This document shows, one piece after another, positions 7,068 through 16,061 of a stretch of 64,000 bases of DNA. This DNA is from Arthrobacter sp. FB24 (GTDB lineage Bacteria; Actinomycetota; Actinomycetes; Actinomycetales; Micrococcaceae), in the NCBI RefSeq assembly GCF_000196235.1, contig NC_008541.1, positions 496,001-560,000 on the forward strand. Direction: 5' to 3'. The first letter of the stretch is position 1; the number at the start of each line of letters is the position of its first letter. A model generated the notes under the pieces. The model ran no database searches. It was not told the origin of the DNA and worked only from the letters and a program-made list of their open reading frames with translations. The position numbers and the translations under genes were made by a program.

Positions 7068-9788
7068 TCACCATGTCACGGTTCCGGCCGCGCCATCCAC
7101 GGTGACGGTCTGCCCGTCACGCAGCCGCACGGTGGCATCAGCCACACCCACGACGGCGGGGATGCCGTACTCCCGGGCCACCACTGCGCCATGGGAAATG
7201 ACGCCGCCCATCTCCATCACCAGGGCACCCGCGGTCAGGAAGAGCGGCGTCCAGCCGGGATCAGTGGAGGGGGCCACCAGGATTTCCCCTGGTTCCACAT
7301 GGGCACCCACCGGATCCATGATCACCCTGACCTTCCCGGTGGCGGTGCCGGCCGAGGCCGGAGTCCCGGTGAGGCGGTCCGCGGCAGCCGCCTGGGGCAG
7401 CGCGGCCGCCGCCGCCATCATGGCGGCCTCCACGTCGGTGCCGTCCGAGAGCAAAAGGCGCGGAACGCGCCGCCGCCGCAGTTCGACGTCGTACATCCGA
7501 CGGCGGACGGCGACCACTTCCTTCAGGTCCGCACCGCGGAGGGCAACACGCAGTTCTTCAAAGTCCAGGAAGAAGACGTCGGTGGCAGCCGAGATGTTGC
7601 CGGTCCGCGTCAGTTCCTCGCCGACGGCGGTGAGCTGCCGGTGCATCTCCGCCAGCACCATCACGATGTAGAACTTGGGCAGCTCACGCAGTCCGGACAG
7701 CTGCCGTGCCCTGCGCAGGCACAGTGCCACCAGACGCCCCCGCAGCCGGCTCCTGGCTGCCGCCCGTTCCACGAGTTCGCTGACCCGGGCTTCCGCGTGA
7801 TCGGCGGCACGGGCAAACTGGCGGTCCGGAGCCTGCTCAGGATCCTCAACCCGGAGGTAGTTCGAGATTATCCCCAGAAGGTGGTCCGGTTCCTCGGCCC
7901 ATCGCGGCATCCCCAGGTCTATCTCCGCCACGGCCCGGTGGCCGTACTTGGACAGGAACGTTCGCAACCCCGCCTGCGCAACGCTCGGCAGCCCGCCCGC
8001 CGTGTACAGCGCCGCCAGCCCATCCGGCCGCAGCTCCGTGAACACCCTTCGCGACTCCGGGTCCCGGCCAAGCGACACCGCCAGCTGCCACAGTTCCAGG
8101 TCCATGATGGTGGTCACGTTGTGGGGAAGCCCCCGAAGGACCGCCTCAAGTTCGCGCGGTTTGGCAATCCCGCGCAGCAGCCTTCGGGCCGCCGCCAGCA
8201 TGAGGTATCCCACGGACGGACCCGGCAACGTCGCCTGGATGATCCCGTTGACAGTGCTTCCCAGGACGTCCTCCGCGTGCTGCAGCCGTCTCGCCGGATT
8301 CGCAGGGAGGGGGAGCGCAAGCCGGGCTTCGAGGCGGTCCTGGTAGCGCCGCGCCCGGCGAAGCTCCCCGTCCGGCCACAGCAGTGCCCTGATCATGGCC
8401 GGAATGAGACCGGCCATCAGCACCAGGCTCTGGGATTCCTCAGTGCCCTTTGCTTCTGTCCCGGCATGGCCCTTCGTGCGCTTCCTGCCCGGCAACCTGC
8501 GTGCCGGACGCACAATACTGAACCGCGGGTCCTCCAGCAGCGCGGGGAAGACCGCGGCCGATCTCCCGTCAGCCAGCGGCAGCAACCTCAACAGTGCCTT
8601 GCGGCCGGATTTGTTGCGGACCACCGCCGTCAGGTCCACGTACATCCGCAATCCCGGGTTGACGTATTTCCATGGCCCCTTGCTGTTCCTCATGAGGCCC
8701 AGCACGGAGAGGCCCATGGGCGTTAGAGGTCGGGTAAGTCCCTGGAGCAGCGTGCCGCACAGGTAGACGCGTGTGTCCCCGCCCGCTGTGCGGTCCGCGC
8801 CGCCGGTCCCGCCGGGTGATTCGTCCTCCGGCAGCGGATACAGCGTGGTGATGGGCCGCGATTGGGTCAACCAGGCCTTGCCGCCTGCGTCGATCACCCA
8901 CTCCACGTCCTGGGGTGCACCAAACAGCCGCTGGGCGGCGTCACCGAGGGATGTCAGTTCGCGAACCTGGGCCGGGTCCAAGCTGGTCCCGGCGCCCTGC
9001 GGCCCCTGCAGGATCCGGCTAGTGGCCGTGTCCACAACGAAGTGGTCCGGATTAACGGCCCCGGACACCACCGCCTGTCCCGGTCCGGGGCTGGAATCGA
9101 TGACGCTCTCGGTCCGCGTGCCCGTCACCGGGTTGGCGGTGAACAGCACGCCCGCCGTGCCGGCGTCGACCATTTGTTGAACGACGACGGCGAGTCCCGC
9201 CTCGCGGTTGCTGATCCCGTTCGCTGTGCGGTAAGCCACCGCACGGTCCGTCCACAGCGACGCCCAGCAGCGCCGGACGGCCTGGACGACGGCGTCGGCG
9301 CCGATGACATCCATGAAGGAGTCCTGCTGCCCGGCGAAGCTGGCAAAGGGCAGGTCCTCAGCGGTGGCGGACGAACGGACCGCCACCGGAGCGTCGCCCA
9401 TCGCGGCATAGGCCCCGCGGACAGCGGCCTCGACGTCGGCCGGAACCTGTGCTGCGGCCATCGCCTCGCGGGCTTGCCGCGCGAGGCCGTCCCGCTGGTC
9501 GTCCGGCAGCCCGGGAGCGCCGTCGTACTTTTTCGCCCCGTCCAGGCCGTTCGCCCCGTCCAGGCGGGCGGCGATGTAGTCCAGTTCCGCCGGCGCGGCC
9601 ATCCGGTAGCCCGTTGTGGTCAGGCAGAATCCCGCCGGAACCGGAAAGCCTGCGGCGGCGAGTTTGCCGAGGTTCAGGGCCTTGCCGCCCACGAGCGCCA
9701 GCGATCCTGATGCCAGCTCGGCAAGATCGACCACCAGGCTGTTCCCGGCGCCGCTGGCCGGCGCCGGAGCGGGGCTGACGTGAGCCAT
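7068..9788 (-). CDS. PEP-synthase-family phosphotransferase, rifampin-phosphotransferase-like
   Basis: This 906-residue protein has an N-terminal ATP-grasp PEP/pyruvate-binding domain (about 18-320: VGGKALNLG, VAVRSSATAEDLPFASFAG, VLFTANPVTG, DVEWVIDAGGKAWLTQSRPI). A long middle domain follows, containing KYGHRAVAEIDLGMPRW. The C-terminal swivelling phosphohistidine domain has GGVISHGAVVAREYGIPAVVG with His866. There is no TIM barrel as in true PEP synthase or PPDK. The layout matches rifampin phosphotransferase (about 865 residues), which phosphorylates rifamycins using ATP via the histidine. The real substrate is not shown by sequence, since many homologues have unknown targets. A Shine-Dalgarno TAGGAG precedes the ATG. 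It follows the small barrel gene by nine bases, so the two are probably co-transcribed. Confidence 0.82.
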   Translation of the reverse strand: MAHVSPAPAPASGAGNSLVVDLAELASGSLALVGGKALNLGKLAAAGFPVPAGFCLTTTGYRMAAPAELDYIAARLDGANGLDGAKKYDGAPGLPDDQRDGLARQAREAMAAAQVPADVEAAVRGAYAAMGDAPVAVRSSATAEDLPFASFAGQQDSFMDVIGADAVVQAVRRCWASLWTDRAVAYRTANGISNREAGLAVVVQQMVDAGTAGVLFTANPVTGTRTESVIDSSPGPGQAVVSGAVNPDHFVVDTATSRILQGPQGAGTSLDPAQVRELTSLGDAAQRLFGAPQDVEWVIDAGGKAWLTQSRPITTLYPLPEDESPGGTGGADRTAGGDTRVYLCGTLLQGLTRPLTPMGLSVLGLMRNSKGPWKYVNPGLRMYVDLTAVVRNKSGRKALLRLLPLADGRSAAVFPALLEDPRFSIVRPARRLPGRKRTKGHAGTEAKGTEESQSLVLMAGLIPAMIRALLWPDGELRRARRYQDRLEARLALPLPANPARRLQHAEDVLGSTVNGIIQATLPGPSVGYLMLAAARRLLRGIAKPRELEAVLRGLPHNVTTIMDLELWQLAVSLGRDPESRRVFTELRPDGLAALYTAGGLPSVAQAGLRTFLSKYGHRAVAEIDLGMPRWAEEPDHLLGIISNYLRVEDPEQAPDRQFARAADHAEARVSELVERAAARSRLRGRLVALCLRRARQLSGLRELPKFYIVMVLAEMHRQLTAVGEELTRTGNISAATDVFFLDFEELRVALRGADLKEVVAVRRRMYDVELRRRRVPRLLLSDGTDVEAAMMAAAAALPQAAAADRLTGTPASAGTATGKVRVIMDPVGAHVEPGEILVAPSTDPGWTPLFLTAGALVMEMGGVISHGAVVAREYGIPAVVGVADATVRLRDGQTVTVDGAAGTVTW

Positions 9789-9797
9789 GTCCGGCTC

Positions 9798-10115
9798 CTA
9801 GCCGTTTTCCGCGGCCTCTCCGTTGTCCTCCCACATGACATCCAGGTTGCGGAAGATCAGCGGTCCGTCGCACAGCGCCGCCATCTTCGCGGCGAACTCC
9901 GACGTCTCCGGCCGGTTGGAATTCTCCATCGCCGATTCATAGGAATCGAAGTCGACGATGGTGAAGTAGGTCCCGGGGCGGTCCCTGTCGGCCGTGGCCA
10001 CGATGCGGCGGAACGTGGGCGGAGTGCCTCCCTCGGTCCGTGACGGCCGGCCCAGCTGCTCTATCTCCTCGATGCGGGAGGTCTGGAATTCGATGATCTG
10101 CACAAACCCGGCCAT
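9798..10115 (-). CDS. small dimeric alpha/beta-barrel-like protein
   Basis: The protein has 105 residues. The ATG at 10115 was chosen because GAGGAG sits just upstream and the longer frame has no site. It starts MAGFVQIIEFQTSRIEEIE and contains TYFTIVDFDSYESAMENSNRPET, the pattern of ferredoxin-like dimeric barrels (antibiotic-biosynthesis-monooxygenase or EthD type). No cofactor or catalytic residues can be pointed to. It lies nine bases upstream of the PEP-synthase-like gene and may work with it. Confidence 0.7.
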   Translation of the reverse strand: MAGFVQIIEFQTSRIEEIEQLGRPSRTEGGTPPTFRRIVATADRDRPGTYFTIVDFDSYESAMENSNRPETSEFAAKMAALCDGPLIFRNLDVMWEDNGEAAENG

Positions 10116-10223
10116 GACGGCTCCTCGACGGCGGTGGATGCTGATGCGGATCAGGCTAGACCCGGCGGCGGGGGAGCGCAAAGGGGAGAAATGCCCTACT
10201 TTGCGGTCCGGTTCCTGCGCCGA

Positions 10224-11375
10224 CTACGGAGTATGGATCCCGCGGACCGTGCGGTTGCGGCCGAGCGATTTGGCCCGGTACAAGGCCGCGTCCGCCGTTG
10301 CGATCAGCTCATCAAGGCCGGACGTTCCTTTGCCGATAGGGGCGATGCCGTAACTGACCGTGGGCATCCGGGAACCGTCCGGGCCCCGGACCGCTTCGAG
10401 CTGCTTGTTGATCTCCGCGGTGATGGCCTCTGCCCGGTCCGGGCTCACACCGGGCAGCAGGAAGATGAATTCCTCGCCGCCGTAGCGTCCCACGAGGTCG
10501 GTTGAGCGGACCGTCTCGTTGCAGGCGGAGGCGAACGACTGAAGCGCGGCGTCGCCGGCCGCGTGGCCGTAGGTGTCGTTGACGGCCTTGAAGTGGTCCA
10601 GGTCGGCCAGCACCAGGGTGCCGAGCGCACGGGTGTGCCGCAGCCGCAGCAGCTCCTCGGAGGCGAGGTCCAGGAACGCCGCCCGGTTGAGCAGCCCCGT
10701 GAGGCCGTCCTGGGTGGCCACCGCCCGGAGCGCGCGTGTCTGCTGTTCGCTGCTGAGCGCCGCCATGCTGAAGGACACCACCACCAGCAGCACCATGGTC
10801 ACCAGGGTGGTCACCGCGGAGCCGAAATAGGTGACGAAGATCCGGCCGTCCGGGCCTTCAGCCAGATATACGACCAGCCGGCAGAAGTAGTAGGCGGCGA
10901 AGAAAGCCGCCGCGATGGCCAGCGGAATCCGGACCCGGGAGTAACCGGGCTCCAACCGCCAGAGTTCGCGGGACGCCAGGCCCAGCATCAGCCCCATCAG
11001 GGCAAGGAAGACCGCGCCTCCGGCCCAGATGTTAACCCCCGGGTTTTCCAGGGCTGATGACACCGTCACCACGGCGGGACCCGCCGCCAGTTGCCAGGAA
11101 CGCGGCCGTGCTGCCCGCAGGGACCGGGCACCGGCCCAGACGCATGCTCCGCCGGCAACCAGCAGGCAGTTCCCCAGCGGATTGGCCCACACCTGCTGCG
11201 GTGTTCCGTTGAAGAGGTAGGCCGCTGAACCGGCGAGGAATAGCGTCAGCGCCACGCACCACCAGGCGCTGTAAGGGGACCGCGTGCTCCGGTACGCAGC
11301 GAAGTAGAACAGGAGCGCCAACGTGAACGCAACAATGGCGAAGGCAACCCGGAGGGTCAAGGTGTCAAGTTGCAT
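10224..11375 (-). CDS. membrane diguanylate cyclase (GGDEF)
   Basis: This 383-residue protein has about seven hydrophobic segments in residues 1-205 (for example 8-27, 37-54, 66-82, 117-134, 151-171, 184-204), followed by a GGDEF domain. The active-site signature is GGEEF at 299-303 with DLDHFKAVNDTYGH upstream. An RxxD inhibitory site (RSTD, 290-293) lies five residues before it. The enzyme should make cyclic di-GMP from two GTP and be product-inhibited. No EAL domain is fused. A GGGGGAA ribosome site precedes the ATG. The input sensed by the membrane region is unknown. Confidence 0.92.
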   Translation of the reverse strand: MQLDTLTLRVAFAIVAFTLALLFYFAAYRSTRSPYSAWWCVALTLFLAGSAAYLFNGTPQQVWANPLGNCLLVAGGACVWAGARSLRAARPRSWQLAAGPAVVTVSSALENPGVNIWAGGAVFLALMGLMLGLASRELWRLEPGYSRVRIPLAIAAAFFAAYYFCRLVVYLAEGPDGRIFVTYFGSAVTTLVTMVLLVVVSFSMAALSSEQQTRALRAVATQDGLTGLLNRAAFLDLASEELLRLRHTRALGTLVLADLDHFKAVNDTYGHAAGDAALQSFASACNETVRSTDLVGRYGGEEFIFLLPGVSPDRAEAITAEINKQLEAVRGPDGSRMPTVSYGIAPIGKGTSGLDELIATADAALYRAKSLGRNRTVRGIHTP

Positions 11376-11471
11376 TCAGTTCCCCCAGTTCGCAACCAAT
11401 GCGAAGACCCGGACCGTTCCCGGACCGAGTCCCTACGCAGACTTAGTATCGCATTCCGAGCCCCTGGCGGG

Positions 11472-12527
11472 TCAGGGCGTGAGCAGCACCTTGATGGCGC
11501 GGCGTTCGTCCATGGCCTTGTAGGCTTGCGGCGCCTCCTCCAGCGGCATGACGGAGTCAAACACGCGCCCGGGGTTGATGCTGCCGGCCAGCACATCCGC
11601 CAGCAGTTCGGGGATGTAGGTTCGGGCGGGTGCCATGCCGCCGGCGATGGAAACGTTGGAGTCGAACAGGTAGCGCAGCGGGACCTCGCCCCCGCCGGTG
11701 GGGACGCCCACGAAGCCAAGCGCCCCGCCCGGACGGACGCAATGCAGGGCCTGCTCCATGGATTCCTTGGTGCCCACGCATTCCAGCACCGAATCGGCCA
11801 GCACGCCTCCCAGCAACGCACGGACCTTGGCCACGCCGTCGTCGCCCCGTTCCTCCACGATGTCCGTGGCGCCGAACTCCCGGGCCAGCGCCTGCCGGTC
11901 CGCGTGGCGGGACATGGCAATGATGCGCTCGGCCCCGAGCCGCTTGGCCGCAAGGACACCGCAAAGCCCGACGGCGCCGTCGCCCACCACTACGACGGTC
12001 CGGCCCGGCGCCACCTTCGCGGACAGCGCCGCGTGGTGGCCGGTGGCCATGACGTCGGACAGCGTCAGCAGGTTGGCCGTCAGTTCAGCATCCGGTTCGG
12101 TGACGCCCGGCACCTTGACCAGGGTGCTCTCGGCAAGAGGAACACGGACGGCCTGCCCCTGGCCGCCGTCGATCTTGTGGCCGGTGTCGTCCCGGCCTCC
12201 CCAGCCGGCCAGGTGGTCGCAGGCAACGGTGACGCCGTTGAGGCATTGCGGGCACTCGCCGCAGCTGACCACGAAGGGTGCGATGACGAAATCACCCACC
12301 GCCAGCTCAGTCACCCCTTCGCCGGTACTCTCCACCACGCCGACGAATTCGTGGCCGATGGCTGTGGGCCTGCGGGTCGGCCTGACGCCGCGGTACGGCC
12401 ACAGGTCCGAGCCGCAGACGCAGGACGCAGTCACCTTGACCACCACGTCCGTGGGCAGCTGGATGGTGGGGTAGTCCCGGTCTTCAACCCGGATGTCTCC
12501 AGGGCCGTGGATGATGGTGGCGCGCAT
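11472..12527 (-). CDS. zinc-dependent alcohol dehydrogenase family protein
   Basis: This 351-residue medium-chain dehydrogenase has catalytic zinc ligands in CVCGSDLWPYRG and GHEFVGVV, and the structural-zinc four-cysteine loop CGECPQCLNGVTVAC. The Rossmann motif is VVVGDGAVGLCGV. AAAGGAG precedes the ATG at 12527, which fixes the start within a longer open frame. It is the last gene of the leftward uronate/glucarate operon. It may oxidise or reduce a sugar-acid or aldehyde intermediate such as a semialdehyde, but the substrate is not shown by sequence. Confidence 0.88.
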   Translation of the reverse strand: MRATIIHGPGDIRVEDRDYPTIQLPTDVVVKVTASCVCGSDLWPYRGVRPTRRPTAIGHEFVGVVESTGEGVTELAVGDFVIAPFVVSCGECPQCLNGVTVACDHLAGWGGRDDTGHKIDGGQGQAVRVPLAESTLVKVPGVTEPDAELTANLLTLSDVMATGHHAALSAKVAPGRTVVVVGDGAVGLCGVLAAKRLGAERIIAMSRHADRQALAREFGATDIVEERGDDGVAKVRALLGGVLADSVLECVGTKESMEQALHCVRPGGALGFVGVPTGGGEVPLRYLFDSNVSIAGGMAPARTYIPELLADVLAGSINPGRVFDSVMPLEEAPQAYKAMDERRAIKVLLTP

Positions 12528-12589
12528 GGGGGCTCCTTTGAACGAGTGCTGGGCTAGGACTGAGTCTAAACCCGGCTCCGGGCGGCCGG

Positions 12590-13816
12590 TCATTCCTTCG
12601 GCTCGGTCCCCTCCCGGCCGCCGAGCAGCCCCAGGGCACCTGCGACTGCCTCCCTCCGCCTGGTCGAGGCGAGCCCCAGGTGATAAAGGTGAAGCTCGGT
12701 GCAGCCCTCGTCCAGTAGTGCCTTCCATTCCTGCGAGAGGGCACGGCTGTCTGCGGACTTCGGCGGCAGCGCGAGCACGTAGGCGCCGGTTGCAGCCGCT
12801 GGCGCATCGCTCCGGAAGGACCTCAGCGCCGCGGCGCTGTCCGTTGCGGCACCCCAGCAGGGCAGCACCGCCGTCGCGCCCGGAAAGCTCTCCCACAGTT
12901 TGCTGCGCTCCAGCGCGCGCAGGGACGCGAACGGCCCGGAGGACCAAGGGTCCGGGGAGGCATGGATCGAAAGCCGGACGTCCGGCCATGCTGCAGCCTC
13001 CGTCAGGACACCGTCCAGGAGCGTGGCAGTGGCATCCCACCGGCACTCCAGGAGCGGGACGAACCCGTCTGCATCACAGCCCGCTCCCAACTGCAGGCGG
13101 TGATTCCCACCGGCTTCCATGGAATCGGACAGCACCGCGGATCTGACTTTCGCTGCCAGGACGCCGGCATCCATGCCCCGGCGTCCATAACCGCTACGGC
13201 ATGCGTCGCAGAAGCAAAGGGAAAGCAGGGCCTGGACCCACGGCGAGTAGTCCGCCCCCTCTGTCTTTTCATGCTGGTTCTGGTGGCTGAAGCCGAGGGG
13301 CCCGGCGGCCTCAAGCACCAGGCCGTCCGGATTGCCGTGCCGGAGCACCTGGCCCACAATCGTTCGTGCGTACTTGCGGACCGCCTCGTTCGAGGGACAC
13401 AGGGCATGGAGGTAGGTTTCCCCAAAAGCGTTGCGGACGCACAACTGCGGATGCCTTGCGCCCAGGGAGCTGGAGTGGGTGAGGACCGTCCAGGCATCCA
13501 CCGGAACACCTGCGGACCGCAGCTGCCGGGCAGCTTCGCCAAAGGCATCACTGGTTCCGGTCCAGCCCGTGCCCTCCGCGGGAATCAGGTCCTGGCCCGC
13601 CCAGGCGTCGGTCACCGGGACGTACAGGGCCGCGGTGCGGGCGTCAACAACGCGCCGTCGGGGGTGGCGGGGGGTTGCCGCCCGCACCGAATGATAGGAA
13701 GCAGCTAGGGCAACCCGGTCCACGCCCACTGCCGCGACATCCGCTGCGGCGCCGGAATCACCCAAAACGTCCCAGGGGTAGAGGTAGCCGGTGACGCTGG
13801 CTCTCGTGTCATTCAC
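12590..13816 (-). CDS. uncharacterised protein in glucarate operon (TIM-barrel-like)
   Basis: The function is not recognised. This 408-residue protein has no signal peptide or membrane segments. Strand-like segments (VDRVALAASY, VPVDAWTVLTH, NPDGLVLEAAG, VRLSIHAS, ELHLYHLGL) alternate with helices, as in a TIM barrel. A cysteine cluster CFCDACRSGYG lies near the middle (about 202-212) and could bind a metal or stabilise a loop. An aromatic/His-rich stretch (GFSHQNQHEK) looks like a sugar-binding site. Its start overlaps the stop of the glucarate dehydratase by four bases, so it is translationally coupled to that pathway. A lactonase, isomerase or glycosidase role is possible. Confidence 0.7.
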   Translation of the reverse strand: MNDTRASVTGYLYPWDVLGDSGAAADVAAVGVDRVALAASYHSVRAATPRHPRRRVVDARTAALYVPVTDAWAGQDLIPAEGTGWTGTSDAFGEAARQLRSAGVPVDAWTVLTHSSSLGARHPQLCVRNAFGETYLHALCPSNEAVRKYARTIVGQVLRHGNPDGLVLEAAGPLGFSHQNQHEKTEGADYSPWVQALLSLCFCDACRSGYGRRGMDAGVLAAKVRSAVLSDSMEAGGNHRLQLGAGCDADGFVPLLECRWDATATLLDGVLTEAAAWPDVRLSIHASPDPWSSGPFASLRALERSKLWESFPGATAVLPCWGAATDSAAALRSFRSDAPAAATGAYVLALPPKSADSRALSQEWKALLDEGCTELHLYHLGLASTRRREAVAGALGLLGGREGTEPKE

Positions 13817-15102
13817 CAGCGCGGAAGGTCCGCTGTGTAGTCCGGGACGAACTTCTGCATGTAGCCGGTGTCGTCCCTCGCCGTCATGCCGGCGTCAAGG
13901 TATTGCTGGTGCAGTTCGGCCAGCTTCTCCCGGTCCAGCTGAACGCCCAGTCCGGGACCGGCCGGAACCTTGACGCTGCCGTCAACAAACCGCAGGGCGC
14001 CCGGTTTCACGACGTCGTTGTGGCCGTTCCACGGATAGTGGGTATCGCAGGCGTAGGTAAGCGCCGGGGTCGAGGCGGCGACGTGCACCATCGCTGCCAG
14101 ACTGATTCCCAGGTGCGAGTTGGAATGCATCGACAGGCCGATCCCGAACGTCTGGCAGATCGCTCCGAGTTCACGGGTGTGCCGCAGTCCTCCCCAATAA
14201 TGGTGGTCACCGAGGATGACCTGCACCGCGCCGAGTTCAACGCCGCGCTTGATGTGGTCAAAAGCCACCACGCACATGTTGGTGGCCAGCGGCATGGCGG
14301 CAGTCGTGGCCACCGCCGCCATGCCCTCAAGGCCCGGAGTGGGGTCCTCGAGGTATTCAAGCAGCCCCGACGTTTCCTGGGCTACCCAGCGAGAGGTTTC
14401 CACGGTCCACGCCGTGTTGGGGTCGAGCCGCAGCGGCAGCCCGGGGAAGGCCTGGCGAAGCGCCTTGATTGCTTCGATTTCCTGGGCGGGCGGAAATACG
14501 CCGCCCTTGAGCTTGATCGATTTGAAGCCGTACTCGGAGATCATCTTGCGGGCCTGCCGGACTATGCCCTCCGGGTCCAGGGCTTCACCCCATTCATCGG
14601 AAATGGCGGGCTTTCCGTCCAAGGCCGGATGTTCCGCCCACTTGTAGAAAAGGTAGGCGCTGAACGGAACCTCGTCCCGGACCGTGCCGCCCAGAAGTTC
14701 GCTGACACTCCTGCCCGTCGCATGGCCCTGGATGTCCAGCGCTGCCACTTCGAAGGCTGAGAACACGGCGGCCCGTTCAAATACGGAGGGCTCGCCGGCG
14801 AGCGCTTCATTGATGAGCAGCTCCATCAGGGTGGTATCGAAGACGCTCACGCCCCTGATGGCCCGGGCCCCGACGGCCAGGTTTGCCAGCCGGCTTTGCC
14901 CGCCGGCGCACTCGCCCAGCCCGAGCAGGCCGTTGGCGGTGCGAATCTCAATCACCACCCGGTGGACCAGCGGTTCATGGACCCCGACGGCGTTGAGCAG
15001 CGGTGGATCGGAGAAGGCGATGGGGGTGATGGTGACGTCGGTGATCTTGAGGTCGGCGGCTGTGGGAGTGGTGATGGCCTGGAAAGTGGTACTGGTGTTC
15101 AT
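13813..15102 (-). CDS. gudD: glucarate dehydratase (enolase superfamily)
   Basis: The 429 residues are near the usual 440-450. The active-site plan of GlucD is visible: KxK bases at Lys197/Lys199 (IKLKGG), metal ligands Asp227, Glu252 and Asn275, Asp299, and the general base His326 in SMHSNSH followed by LGISLAAMVH. It dehydrates D-glucarate to 5-keto-4-deoxy-glucarate in the cytoplasm. It sits downstream of a sugar importer and opposite uronate dehydrogenase, which makes its substrate through the lactone. The downstream unknown protein overlaps by four bases. Confidence 0.9.
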   Translation of the reverse strand: MNTSTTFQAITTPTAADLKITDVTITPIAFSDPPLLNAVGVHEPLVHRVVIEIRTANGLLGLGECAGGQSRLANLAVGARAIRGVSVFDTTLMELLINEALAGEPSVFERAAVFSAFEVAALDIQGHATGRSVSELLGGTVRDEVPFSAYLFYKWAEHPALDGKPAISDEWGEALDPEGIVRQARKMISEYGFKSIKLKGGVFPPAQEIEAIKALRQAFPGLPLRLDPNTAWTVETSRWVAQETSGLLEYLEDPTPGLEGMAAVATTAAMPLATNMCVVAFDHIKRGVELGAVQVILGDHHYWGGLRHTRELGAICQTFGIGLSMHSNSHLGISLAAMVHVAASTPALTYACDTHYPWNGHNDVVKPGALRFVDGSVKVPAGPGLGVQLDREKLAELHQQYLDAGMTARDDTGYMQKFVPDYTADLPRW

Positions 15103-15152
15103 TGAGCTTCTTTCGGGGAAGATAGGGGACTGGGCTGCCGTGCCGGCAGAAC

Positions 15153-16061
15153 CTATCCCTTTGTGGCGCCGGAGGTGATGCCGCGGATCATGGAACGTTG
15201 CAGGAAGAGATACACCAGCAAGCTGGGGATCATGGCCATCACTGCGCCGGCAACCAGGACTCCGGGGCCAACCGTGGTGTCATTGCGGAGCACGGAGAGT
15301 GCCACAGTGAGCGTGTAGTCGCTGGGATCGTTGGCCGCGATCAGGGGGAGCAGGTACTGGTCCCACACCATCATGAAGCCGAAGATTCCAATCACGCCCA
15401 GTGCGGGTTTGCAGAGGGGCAGGATGATGGTGAAAAGCATTCGGAATTCGCCCACCCCGTCCAGCCTGGCGGCCTCCTCGATTTCACCGGGAATCTCCTT
15501 CATGAACTCGCTCATGATGAAGATGGAGAATCCCCAGATGCCCACCGGCAGGATGACGGCCAGGACGCTGCCCTTAAGGCTGATGCCGAGCAGCGGCAGG
15601 TCGCCAAGGACGAGGGACAGCGGAATGCCGATCACTTCTTCCGGCAGCATCATGGTCATGAGAACCAACAGCAGGACCAGGGCCTGGCCGCGGAATTTCT
15701 TCCGGCTCAGGCTGTAGGCCGCGAACACCGAGACCGTCATCTGAAGCAGCAGTCCGCCGCCCGCGATGACCAGCGAGTTCAGCAGGTAGCCCCAGAGGCC
15801 CTGCTGCTGTGCCACCTCGAAGTTCTGCAGAGTGAACGTCTTCGGCAGCAGTGAAATTTCCGTGGGGCTGGAGTTCCGGTCGAACGCCGCCGAGATGATC
15901 GCCACGAACGGCAGGGCGAAGATGCAGAACACCAGGACGCAGAGGGTGATCCGCAGGGCCATGTTGGCGCCGAACTGCGGCGACCAGCCAAGTGCCGTAT
16001 CAAACCGGGCTGACGGGGAGGGACGGCGCCGGGGAGCAGCCGTTGTGCGGGCCAGGGTCAT
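15153..16061 (-). CDS. carbohydrate ABC transporter permease (MalG type)
   Basis: This 302-residue inner-membrane permease has six predicted spans. The EAA loop reads EEAARLDGVGEFRMLFTIIL, the coupling site for the ATPase. An FDRNSSPTEIS-type periplasmic loop follows span one. It overlaps its partner permease by four bases. No ATPase is encoded here, so a shared MsiK-like ATPase is probably used, as is usual for actinobacterial sugar importers. It is the third gene of the leftward operon. Substrate is inferred to be a uronic or aldaric acid or a glycoside of one. Confidence 0.92.
   Translation of the reverse strand: MTLARTTAAPRRRPSPSARFDTALGWSPQFGANMALRITLCVLVFCIFALPFVAIISAAFDRNSSPTEISLLPKTFTLQNFEVAQQQGLWGYLLNSLVIAGGGLLLQMTVSVFAAYSLSRKKFRGQALVLLLVLMTMMLPEEVIGIPLSLVLGDLPLLGISLKGSVLAVILPVGIWGFSIFIMSEFMKEIPGEIEEAARLDGVGEFRMLFTIILPLCKPALGVIGIFGFMMVWDQYLLPLIAANDPSDYTLTVALSVLRNDTTVGPGVLVAGAVMAMIPSLLVYLFLQRSMIRGITSGATKG

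Noticed and set aside
6567..8726. Long open frame (719 codons) on the plus strand
   Set aside because: It is antisense to the PEP-synthase-like and hydrolase genes, which have clear domains. High-GC genes give long empty frames on the other strand. It also spans two real genes and their gap.
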